From Bacteroidales bacterium UBA3389 (GTDB lineage Bacteria; Bacteroidota; Bacteroidia; Bacteroidales; P3), in the NCBI GenBank assembly GCA_002358835.1, contig DEPP01000116.1:33693-63702 (forward strand): 30,010 nucleotides of DNA, given 5' to 3'. Positions 23,830-30,010 of this stretch are shown here, one piece after another. The notes under the pieces are model-generated. The model had not been told where the DNA came from. It did not search any database and saw only the letters and a program-made list of their open reading frames with translations. The position numbers and the translations under genes were made by a program. How positions within the stretch are numbered: the stretch's first letter is position 1; every line of letters starts with the position of its first letter.

Positions 23830-24738
23830 ATGAAAAGCACAAAATACTTTTTCGGATTGGCATTATTGTTACTTGTCTTGGTTAGTGGATTTGAGACTGA
23901 GGCACAACGTCGTAATAAAGCACCGCTTGTAAGGTTAGGATTCAGAGCTGGATTCAATATGAGCGATTTGACATCTGCCAAAGGATTGGATGTTTACAAT
24001 GGTTTGGCATATTATGATGACCAATTGAATTACATAGGCTTTACAGATACAAAACCATTCAAGTATGGATTCAATGTAGGTTTTGCAATGCAGGCACAGT
24101 TGTCTGATGCGTGGTTTTTACAATCGAATTTGCTTCTTACCACGAAAGGATATAGATTGAACACTCAGTATGTTGAAATAGATGCTGCTGCAAACTATAT
24201 TCAGATTCCTATAGACATTATGTACAAATACGAATTGAGTGATGATTGGCGAATATTCGCTTCGGCAGGAGTTTATTTCGGAGTAGGTTTGTTTGGATTT
24301 ACGGAATTTGAAGACCATTACGGTGAAGATGAAACACCGAGAGGACAGCACTTAAACGCCAATAAACCATCGTTAGACCCTGAAATGGGAGCACACAATT
24401 TGATTTGTTTCGATCCGACTGTGCATGGGCAAGTTTATTGGAAAGATAAAGACGACACATTTGCCACAGACGGAACTTGGGGTGTGGATGCAGGATTGCA
24501 ATTCTCGCTTGGATGTGAATATAAGAGCTTTCAATTGATGCTAACTTACCAATATGCTCTTACTCCTTTCTACGATTATTCGAAGGATTTCTCAAAACGA
24601 TACGAGCAAAAAGGAATGGACTACTCCACATCTTTCGAATATTTCGAGATAACGGCACCTTCGTCTCCTCATCAACACCTTATATCTATCAGCTTAAGCT
24701 ATTTCTTGGATAATTGGAATCATGGAATCCGCTGGTAG
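23830..24738 (+). CDS. Outer-membrane beta-barrel protein (PorT-like)
   Basis: The 302-residue product has a signal peptide (MKSTKYFFGLALLLLVLVSGFETEAQ, cleavage near 25). The mature chain has alternating strands with aromatic girdles typical of an eight-strand barrel: LGFRAGFNMSDL near 36-47, KYGFNVGFAMQAQL near 79-92, WFLQSNLLLTTKGY near 96-109, and later LQFSLGCEYKSFQLMLTYQYAL. It matches the general porin-family/PorT-like barrel seen throughout Bacteroidota. A long acidic insert near 155-190 may be a surface loop. Ligand and role are unknown. The next gene, also secreted, begins 52 bases later. Confidence 0.78.
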   Translation: MKSTKYFFGLALLLLVLVSGFETEAQRRNKAPLVRLGFRAGFNMSDLTSAKGLDVYNGLAYYDDQLNYIGFTDTKPFKYGFNVGFAMQAQLSDAWFLQSNLLLTTKGYRLNTQYVEIDAAANYIQIPIDIMYKYELSDDWRIFASAGVYFGVGLFGFTEFEDHYGEDETPRGQHLNANKPSLDPEMGAHNLICFDPTVHGQVYWKDKDDTFATDGTWGVDAGLQFSLGCEYKSFQLMLTYQYALTPFYDYSKDFSKRYEQKGMDYSTSFEYFEITAPSSPHQHLISISLSYFLDNWNHGIRW

Positions 24739-24790
24739 GCGTTTGATTTTCTTGATACAATAAAGCCGATTGATTAATCGTTATATCGGT

Positions 24791-25369
24791 ATGAGAAAAG
24801 CGTTATTTTGTATAGTCGTATTTTTGTTTGGCGTTTCCGAAGTTTATTCTCAACACAAGGATAGTGTGGATTATGGTGATATAAACCTGTCTGCAGGTAT
24901 GGTGATGGGAAGAGATTTCTGCGGAGAGCCGTTTTATATGGATAATGTATCGCTTGATTACGCCAAATGGGTGAGTTCGAAAGTCGGACTGCGGTTAGGA
25001 GCCGAGCTTGGCAACGTTTCGTCTCATCTTTTGGACAATTGCGAAGACAAAGCACCGTATTCGAGAACTCATCGCAGAACTGCGGCTTACGTTGGCTTTG
25101 ATTATCTTGCCAGTCCTAAGATGTTGTTAAGCGTAACAGCCTTTTTCGATAATCTTAGTTTGAATGGATTTAATCCACATTTGGGAGCATCGCAATTATA
25201 CACCAATGGAATAAATGCGAACTTTACTTACAAATTCTCAAACGAAAGTTCGTTGAAATTATCTCTTACTTTTGTAGAATCAAACAACCCTATGATGTTT
25301 TGTCATCCTATGTCGATGCGATACAATCCTTATATGTTCGCATTCCCTACTTCTTTCTGGCAACCATAA
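24791..25369 (+). CDS. Small secreted envelope protein, probably a barrel, function unknown
   Basis: The 192-residue product opens with a signal peptide (MRKALFCIVVFLFGVSEVYSQ, 1-21). I chose the ATG at 24791; an in-frame TTG 21 bases upstream would only add a polar extension to the signal. The mature part has strand-like stretches (INLSAGMVMGRDF, VGLRLGAELGNVS, AAYVGFDYLASPKMLLSVTAFFDN, GINANFTYKF, SLKLSLTFVESN) that suggest an outer-membrane barrel, ending in a methionine- and proline-rich tail rather than a terminal aromatic strand. No family is recognised. Its last 23 bases overlap the 3' end of the convergent methyltransferase gene. Confidence 0.68.
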   Translation: MRKALFCIVVFLFGVSEVYSQHKDSVDYGDINLSAGMVMGRDFCGEPFYMDNVSLDYAKWVSSKVGLRLGAELGNVSSHLLDNCEDKAPYSRTHRRTAAYVGFDYLASPKMLLSVTAFFDNLSLNGFNPHLGASQLYTNGINANFTYKFSNESSLKLSLTFVESNNPMMFCHPMSMRYNPYMFAFPTSFWQP

Positions 25370-26003
25370 TGCCGTCTCGTATCGGCAGAATCAGAGAATC
25401 GAATCTTGGATCCTTGCTTACAGTTTCGTTAAACAGCTTTATAGCTTTTGTTTCTTTGTCGGAATCTTTCACAGGCAAGACTACTTTTCCGTACCAAAGG
25501 ATATTGTCGGCTATAATCAAACCTCCGCTTCGCAAACGTGAGACACATTTTTCGAAATAGGCAGGATAGTTCGCTTTATCAGCGTCTATGAAAATCAAAT
25601 CGAAGTCTCCCTCGATTTGGTCAATGATTTCCATCGCGTTTCCTATGTGTAGCTTTATTCTGTCTTCGTATCCGTATTTTTCGATTGTCGAAAGAATGAA
25701 GTCCTCCAAGATTACATCTTTTTCAATTGTGTGAACAACGCCGCCATCTGCCAATCCGTCAGCCAGACACAAAGTTGCGTATGCCGTAAACGTGCCTATC
25801 TCCAACACATTCTTTGGTTGAACGAGCAGAGACAGCACTTTGAGTAGATTACCCTGCCAATTGCCACTTATCATATTTGGTTTGAGAAAACGCAAATGAG
25901 TTTGTCTGTCGATATATCTTAGAGCCTCGCTTTCCTTGCTTGTATGCTCTTTGCAGTAATCCTCTATCCGTTTATCCACAAAAGGATGTATTTGTTTCTC
26001 CAT
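25347..26003 (-). CDS. Class I SAM-dependent O-methyltransferase (family 3)
   Basis: The 218-residue product fits the COMT-like O-methyltransferase family 3, which also includes the tRNA enzyme TrmR. SAM motif I is LEIGTFTAYA at 67-76, the metal-binding DADK is at 140-143 in LIFIDADKANY, and ADN at 165-167 carries the second metal ligand. The length is normal. The acceptor is not known. It starts four bases after the OmpA-like gene and ends a run that also holds cca and miaA, so a tRNA substrate as for TrmR is an open possibility. Its 3' end overlaps the opposing gene by 23 bases. Confidence 0.88.
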   Translation of the reverse strand: MEKQIHPFVDKRIEDYCKEHTSKESEALRYIDRQTHLRFLKPNMISGNWQGNLLKVLSLLVQPKNVLEIGTFTAYATLCLADGLADGGVVHTIEKDVILEDFILSTIEKYGYEDRIKLHIGNAMEIIDQIEGDFDLIFIDADKANYPAYFEKCVSRLRSGGLIIADNILWYGKVVLPVKDSDKETKAIKLFNETVSKDPRFDSLILPIRDGIMVARKK

Positions 26004-26007
26004 AGCT

Positions 26008-27246
26008 TTACATCGATGTTATCTTGAATTCCACACGTCTGTTCTTTGCTCTGCCCTCGTCGGTCGAGTTGTCGGCAATCGGTTGCGTCGCTCCGTAACC
26101 CTTATACTTCAATCTGCTTTTGTCGATTCCCTTTCCGATAAGATAATCGTAAACAGCCTTGGCACGATTCTCACTCAGCTTTTGATTATACTTGTCTTTA
26201 CCCTTGCTGTCCGTGTGTCCCGAAAGTTCGATCTTCATTTCAGGGTGAGCAGACAAAATATCGGTAAGTTTTTTCAACTCCACAAAACTCTGAGGCAACA
26301 AAACGCTTTTGTCAAAGTCAAAGAAGATATTTTCCAACACAATAACCTGACCGACTTCATAACGCTTCTCATCTTTGGTTTTGGTAATCGTGATTTGCTT
26401 TTCAACGATTTCTTGTTTCGGTTGGCAGGTTAAGCAATACAATTCAACGTCGTCGATATAGTAATAAGCCCCCGGAAGAATCTCTTTGAGATAAGAAGGA
26501 TACAAAAGATTGCTTTGTTCTGCAGGATAGAAGTTTCCGATAGTCAGAAAGCGTTCTCCGCCTTTTGCAACGAATTCTCCCTCTATCAATTGCCACTTTT
26601 CAGTATCTAAAAGCGGACGATCGAACGGGTTTACGACTTGTGGAGGAAATATCTTAGAGATTTTCTGCTTTATACCGTTGGAATAAGTCGTCTTGTCGTT
26701 GTTTGTGAATAATTCTCTGGTGTTATCTTGTATTCTTTCTTGAGTAAACAAACCTCCAATAGTGGCTACGGCTCCCCAACTCATCTCTGATAAACTTACC
26801 CAAAAGCTTAACTTGTATCGTTCGCCCTCTTGCAGTGTTTCTTTCAACTCTGTCTGAATGTATTCCCTGTAATCGGTTTTCGAAGTGTAGATTCCGACCA
26901 TCGCATCGCCGCTGTGCGGATACTGATAGCCCAATTTGTTTTTCGGAACCTGACATTGGCGTCCTCCGCAGGGGTGATAATAATCCGAAGAGCCGCCTGT
27001 AGGTTGCCACCACGCATCTACTTCGGTCATTTGCCCGTATGGCTCGATTTTTTGCGGACAAGCCGAATGCTCTTCGAAAGAACTGTTGTATATCAAATTA
27101 GCTTTCGGTTCACTCTGAGCAAGAAGCGATTTTCCGAAATCAAGATTCAGTTCGCTCAAATCAAGAATCATTTTACTGAAATCAAGAATCGTTGTAGCGA
27201 AACAAAGAAAGAAAAAAGTAGAAGCTATCTTAGTAAATTTTCCCAT
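26008..27246 (-). CDS. OmpA-family protein with N-terminal carbohydrate-binding-like domain and heptad insertion
   Basis: The 412-residue product has an N-terminal hydrophobic signal core (STFFFLCFATT, 9-19). Residues 21-41 are three heptads starting L-D-F or L-D-L, coded by array D, before LLAQSEPK, which looks like the normal signal cleavage region. The mature part begins NLIYNSSFEE, as in Bacteroidota galactose-binding-like domains (about 50-275). A linker leads to an OmpA peptidoglycan-binding domain at about 298-412: FFDFDKSVL, LSGHTDSKGKDKYNQKLSE, then YGATQP and the NRRVEF end block. It probably anchors the outer membrane to the wall. Its start overlaps the end of miaA by 22 bases, so it depends on the cca-miaA transcript. 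Confidence 0.88.
   Translation of the reverse strand: MGKFTKIASTFFFLCFATTILDFSKMILDLSELNLDFGKSLLAQSEPKANLIYNSSFEEHSACPQKIEPYGQMTEVDAWWQPTGGSSDYYHPCGGRQCQVPKNKLGYQYPHSGDAMVGIYTSKTDYREYIQTELKETLQEGERYKLSFWVSLSEMSWGAVATIGGLFTQERIQDNTRELFTNNDKTTYSNGIKQKISKIFPPQVVNPFDRPLLDTEKWQLIEGEFVAKGGERFLTIGNFYPAEQSNLLYPSYLKEILPGAYYYIDDVELYCLTCQPKQEIVEKQITITKTKDEKRYEVGQVIVLENIFFDFDKSVLLPQSFVELKKLTDILSAHPEMKIELSGHTDSKGKDKYNQKLSENRAKAVYDYLIGKGIDKSRLKYKGYGATQPIADNSTDEGRAKNRRVEFKITSM
27115..27208 (+). repeat. 21-base-period array, locus D, in the signal region of the OmpA-like gene
   Basis: Plus-strand cores GAAATCAAGA (27136), CAAATCAAGA (27157), GAAATCAAGA (27178) and GAAACAAAGA (27199) are exactly 21 apart, with a weak unit CTGAGCAAGA in phase at 27115. 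The host gene is on the minus strand, so the array is antisense to it, unlike locus B. The frame used reads the core as L-D-F and so avoids the TGA present in another frame. Confidence 0.85.
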
Positions 27247-28118
27247 TTGTTTTTGTCTTCTGCATTAAACCATTGTATCTCTTTATTCTTGCAAAACCAC
27301 GTCATTTGCCGCTTTGCGTAGCGTCGAGTGTTGATTTTGATTGCCTCGACAGCCTCTTCGAAAGTTGTTTTGCCGTCCAAATATTCGAAAACCTCTTTAT
27401 AGCCGACCGAATTCAAAGCCTGCAAATCCCTATATTCGATTAAACCCTTTACTTCCTCAATCAAACCTTGCTCGATCATCAAATCCACACGCTTATATAT
27501 CCTTTCCAAAAGTTCTTCTCTTTCTCTGCGAATACCGAGCTTTACAATCTCGAAATCCCTTTCAACTTTGCGGTTGTTGCGATAAGAAGTGAAAGTTCTG
27601 CCCGTTTGTCTGCATACTTCCAAGGCACGAATCAATCTTATGTGATTTTGTTTATCGACAATCTTCCAATACTCCGGATCTTTTTCACTCAGTTCTCGTT
27701 GAAGCGGTTCGATGCCTTGAGTTGCGAAAAGCTCGTTCAATTCATTTCTTATTTCGATGTCGGCATCCGGAATCTCGTCCAAGCCCTCGCATACAGCCTT
27801 TACGAACAATCCGCTGCCACCTGTGAGCACCACATCCTCATGACGCTCGAACAAACCCTCTATACATTTCAACGCATCCTGCTCATAGCGTGCCACATTG
27901 TAAGAATCCGTAACCGAAATGTGGGCAATAAGATGATGAGGCACCGTTTCAAGCTCCTCTATGCTCGGACGGGCAACACCGATGTTCATTTCCTTATAGA
28001 ATTGTCTCGAATCCGCAGACACAATCTCAGTGTTCAGTAACTTGGCAATGCGAATGCTTTCCGCAGTCTTTCCTACCGCAGTAGCCCCGACAACGACTAT
28101 CAATCTCTTTCTTCTCAT
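27225..28118 (-). CDS. miaA: tRNA dimethylallyltransferase
   Basis: MiaA adds a dimethylallyl group to N6 of A37 in tRNAs that read codons starting with U. The 297-residue product has the P-loop GATAVGKT at 11-18, DSRQFYKEMNIG from 36, VLTGGSGLF near 97-105 and the tRNA-recognition end block NTRRYAKRQMTWF near 268-280. The length is slightly short but within the family. Its ATG overlaps the stop of cca by one base (TGATG) and its end overlaps the OmpA-like gene by 22 bases. Two tRNA-processing enzymes are therefore coupled in one transcript. Confidence 0.96.
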   Translation of the reverse strand: MRRKRLIVVVGATAVGKTAESIRIAKLLNTEIVSADSRQFYKEMNIGVARPSIEELETVPHHLIAHISVTDSYNVARYEQDALKCIEGLFERHEDVVLTGGSGLFVKAVCEGLDEIPDADIEIRNELNELFATQGIEPLQRELSEKDPEYWKIVDKQNHIRLIRALEVCRQTGRTFTSYRNNRKVERDFEIVKLGIRREREELLERIYKRVDLMIEQGLIEEVKGLIEYRDLQALNSVGYKEVFEYLDGKTTFEEAVEAIKINTRRYAKRQMTWFCKNKEIQWFNAEDKNKWENLLR

Positions 28119-29542
28119 CAGCGTTTCAAACCTAACTTTTCAGCTTCCGCATACAAGAGAGACAAAGCCGCTTCCCTCTCATTGGGAATTTTTCCGTCCA
28201 AAACAGCGTCCTTGATTATCGTTTTGAGAATCCCGATCTCCCTGCAAGGAGTCAGATTGTAGATTTGCATGATGTCTTCTCCGTTTACAGGCGGCTGAAA
28301 GTTCCTTATGCGATCCTTTTCCTCAAGGATAATCATCTTTTGCTTGACGATCTCGAAATTTTGCATGTATTTGCGAACCTTATGCAGGTTTTTCGAAGTG
28401 ATGTCAGCCTGACACAGCAACATCAAATCGTCTATGTCGTCTCCCGCATCAAACAACAAACGTCTCACAGCGGAATCCGTAACCACGTCCTCAGCCAATA
28501 CGATCGGGCGAAGGTGAAGCGAGACCAATTTTTCAACGTATTTCATTTTCTCGTTCAAGGGTAACTTCAACCGACGGAAGATCGGCTTTACCATCTTCGC
28601 ACCTTTGAGTTCGTGTCCGTGGAATGAAAAACCTATCTTCTTGTCGAAACGCTTGCAAAACGGCTTTCCGATATCGTGAAGTATCGCAGCCCAACGCAGA
28701 AACAAGTCATCCGAAACCTTGGAAACATTATCCAAAACCTCCAAAGTATGTTTGAAATTATCCTTATGCGTTTTCCCATTCATATCTTCAGCACCTTTGA
28801 GGTTCGAAAGCTCGGGAAAAATAAGCGAAAGCAAGCCCGATTTGTCCAAAAGCCTGAAACCCATCGACGGATGAGCGGACAAAATCATTTTGTTGAGCTC
28901 TTCGATGTTTCGCTCCATCGAAACGATTTCTATTCTGTGGGCATTACGTTTCACAGCCTCGAATGTATCGGGATGAATCGAGAAATCCAAACGAGAAGCA
29001 AAGCGAATGGCACGCAGCATCCTCAACGGGTCGTCCGAAAACGTTATATCAGGATCGCAAGGCGTCTTTATAATGTTTCGTTTTATGTCTCCGATGCCGT
29101 CAAACGGGTCGATAAGCTCCCCATATCTGCTTTTGTTCAGACAAATCGCCATTGCATTTATCGTAAAGTCGCGTCTGAGCTGATCATCTTCAAGAGTTCC
29201 GTCTTCCACAATCGGCTTTCGCGAATCGTGAGAGTAGCTTTCCTTTCTTGCACCCACGAATTCCACCTGCCAATCCTCGTCTTCCTCTTTGAAATGCACC
29301 ATTGCCGTTCCGAAGTTCTTGAAAACCGAAACTTTGGAGTGCTTTCCGATACGCTCACTCACCTTTTTCGCAAGTTCGATGCCGCTTCCGATCGTTACAA
29401 TGTCGATATCCTTACACTCACGTCCCATTATGCTGTCGCGAACAAAGCCCCCGACAACGTAAGTCTCCAATCCCGCCTCGTCAGCCGTGCGACCGATAAG
29501 CTCAAACACAGGATAGCATAATTTGTCTCTCAAATTCGTCAT
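28118..29542 (-). CDS. cca: CCA tRNA nucleotidyltransferase with HD domain
   Basis: This enzyme builds or repairs the CCA end of tRNA. The 474-residue product has the class II catalytic block VGGFVRD at 30-36 followed by the metal-binding pair in KDIDIV (D45, D47), RRDFTINA at 123-130, and SDDPLRMLRAIRFASRL at 169-185. A C-terminal HD domain has ILHDIGKP near 287-294, as in Bacteroides homologues. A true CCA enzyme rather than poly(A) polymerase is the better call for this phylum, but the sequence alone does not prove it. It is the first gene of the run cca-miaA-ompA-like-methyltransferase. A -7 box ends four bases before its ATG, so the message may be leaderless. Confidence 0.93.
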   Translation of the reverse strand: MTNLRDKLCYPVFELIGRTADEAGLETYVVGGFVRDSIMGRECKDIDIVTIGSGIELAKKVSERIGKHSKVSVFKNFGTAMVHFKEEDEDWQVEFVGARKESYSHDSRKPIVEDGTLEDDQLRRDFTINAMAICLNKSRYGELIDPFDGIGDIKRNIIKTPCDPDITFSDDPLRMLRAIRFASRLDFSIHPDTFEAVKRNAHRIEIVSMERNIEELNKMILSAHPSMGFRLLDKSGLLSLIFPELSNLKGAEDMNGKTHKDNFKHTLEVLDNVSKVSDDLFLRWAAILHDIGKPFCKRFDKKIGFSFHGHELKGAKMVKPIFRRLKLPLNEKMKYVEKLVSLHLRPIVLAEDVVTDSAVRRLLFDAGDDIDDLMLLCQADITSKNLHKVRKYMQNFEIVKQKMIILEEKDRIRNFQPPVNGEDIMQIYNLTPCREIGILKTIIKDAVLDGKIPNEREAALSLLYAEAEKLGLKR

Positions 29543-29546
29543 ACTG

Positions 29547-29554
29547 CAAAATTA
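29547..29554 (-). promoter_or_regulatory. -7 box of the cca operon, implying a leaderless start
   Basis: Read on the minus strand this is TAATTTTG, a full TAnnTTTG match, followed by four bases and then the ATG. A TTG (29572-29574) after 17 bases is a poor -33 element and lies inside array F. Transcription would begin at or beside the start codon. Confidence 0.5.
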
Positions 29555-29566
29555 AACAAAATCTCC

Positions 29567-29597
29567 GAAACCAAGAAACAAAAGAACGAAATCAAGG
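29567..29597 (+). repeat. 21-base-period array, locus F (two units)
   Basis: Cores GAAACCAAGA at 29567 and GAAATCAAGG at 29588 are exactly 21 apart. The second core forms part of the left arm of the hairpin at 29580-29613. Confidence 0.55.
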
Positions 29598-29613
29598 CTG
29601 ATTTCGTTCTTTT
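29580..29613. other. Perfect 15-bp hairpin upstream of cca
   Basis: AAAAGAACGAAATCA at 29580-29594 pairs with TGATTTCGTTCTTTT at 29599-29613 around a four-base loop. There is no T-run outside the stem on either strand, so it is not a typical terminator, although its arm ends in T's. It lies 37 bases upstream of the cca ATG. Confidence 0.8.
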
Positions 29614-29614
29614 G

Positions 29615-29694
29615 AGACTACGAGACGATAAGACTTTGAGACAACGAGACGAGGGTTTGACTTGTAGTCTTGTAGTCTCGTTGTCTTGTGGTCT
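29615..29694. repeat. Inverted arrays of AGAC-plus-four octamers
   Basis: On the plus strand five octamers run from 29615 to 29654, each AGAC followed by four variable bases. On the minus strand four octamers of the same form run from 29694 down to 29663, with a weaker fifth (AGTCAAAC) to 29655. The two arrays meet at the centre. AGACAACGAGAC at 29639-29650 pairs with GTCTCGTTGTCT at 29675-29686, so a long imperfect hairpin is possible. It is distinct from the 21-base family. Confidence 0.75.
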
Positions 29695-29720
29695 GCCCAA
29701 AAAACAAAAGAACGAAAAAA

Positions 29721-29746
29721 CGTCCGCACAACGATGAATGCGGACG
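29721..29746 (-). terminator. Terminator of the WD40 gene
   Basis: CGTCCGCA at 29721-29728 and TGCGGACG at 29739-29746 form a perfect 8-bp stem with a 10-base loop. On the minus strand it is followed by six T's (29720-29715). It lies 57 bases after the WD40 stop. Confidence 0.88.
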
Positions 29747-29803
29747 AAAAAAAATCAAAAATGAAATAAAAAAAAGTTAAGCCTTTTTCCGAATTGTAAA
29801 TCC

Positions 29804-30010
29804 TTACTCCACGCTCCAGATTTTAACGGTATCGTCCGTTGAACCGCTTGCCAAATATTTTCCGTCGGGACTCCAGCAAACAGAATTCAAGTAAGACGAA
29901 TGTCCTTTCAAGGTTCGAATGCACTCTCCGTTATTTGCGTCCCATATCTTAACGGTTTTGTCATCTGAACCGCTTGCCAAATATTTTCCGTCGGGACTCC
30001 AACAAACGGA
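29804..30010 (-). CDS. WD40-repeat protein, C-terminal part only
   Basis: The frame is open to the right edge and encodes the last 68 residues of a WD40 beta-propeller. Two blades are visible: each has SVCWSPDGKYLASGS, then DDKTVKIWD in one and TDDTVKIWS in the other, with LKGHSSYLN between them. The chain ends at IWSVE, closing the last blade. The 5' end, and any domain in front of the propeller, is outside the window. WD40 proteins are mostly scaffolds, so no reaction can be assigned. The two blade segments are almost identical in DNA. A terminator follows at 29721-29746. Confidence 0.9.
   Translation of the reverse strand, partial: SVCWSPDGKYLASGSDDKTVKIWDANNGECIRTLKGHSSYLNSVCWSPDGKYLASGSTDDTVKIWSVE
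29841..30007 (-). repeat. Near-identical WD40 blade DNA repeat
   Basis: The 41 bases at 29841-29881 recur at 29967-30007 with a single difference, an offset of 126 bases or 42 codons, one WD40 blade. The match includes third codon positions, so recent duplication or gene conversion is likely. Confidence 0.85.

Noticed and set aside
27468..28040. Plus-strand open frame of 190 codons opposite miaA
   Set aside because: It is antisense to a complete, conserved miaA gene and shows no domain.
28676..29521. Plus-strand open frame of 281 codons opposite cca
   Set aside because: It lies wholly inside the clear cca gene on the other strand, has no recognisable domain and is a side effect of the codon use of cca.

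Overview
The window looks like chromosomal DNA from a low-GC member of the Bacteroidota, most likely a Bacteroidales relative. The evidence is the gene content (glycogen synthase of the Bacteroides type, secreted barrel proteins, DUF4159, an OmpA protein with a long N-terminal domain) and repeated matches to the Bacteroidota promoter -7 box TAnnTTTG. Shine-Dalgarno sequences are not evident. No tRNA, rRNA, transposase, phage or CRISPR locus was recognised. Most genes are housekeeping genes.

Layout: (1) 1-5.1 kb, plus strand: end of pyrE, an SRPBCC protein, sufS, a YigZ-family protein, then a 464-base AT-rich gap and dnaA. (2) 5.3-13.9 kb, minus strand: read in the direction of transcription, marC, then a compact run clpC-mlaE-mlaF-pgpH-like HD protein-nucleotidyltransferase, ending with a secreted YD-repeat-like protein. 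(3) 14.1-16.3 kb, minus strand: a barrel protein, rsmE and a DUF4159 protein as one unit behind a good promoter. (4) 16.4-22.7 kb, plus strand: a FabK/nitronate-monooxygenase-like flavoprotein, a 1424-residue fusion of glycogen synthase and alpha-glucan phosphorylase, and a SAM hydrolase (DUF62). (5) 22.7-25.4 kb: a BtuF-like lipoprotein divergent from two outer-membrane-type proteins. (6) 25.3-29.5 kb, minus strand: a tightly overlapping run cca-miaA-ompA-like-O-methyltransferase, so two tRNA-processing enzymes are transcribed with an envelope protein. (7) The right edge holds the C-terminal end of a WD40 protein behind its terminator.

The least ordinary signal is a family of short interspersed arrays with an exact 21-base period. 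Each unit has a core close to GAAATCAAGA or GAAACAAAGA followed by about 11 variable bases. Clear arrays lie at six places: four intergenic, and two inside genes in frame as heptads, one in the glycogen synthase domain and one in the signal-peptide region of the OmpA-like protein. A second, different structure at 29615-29694 is a pair of inverted arrays of octamers, each AGAC plus four variable bases. I do not recognise either family. All positions and motif matches were read by eye; no search was run.
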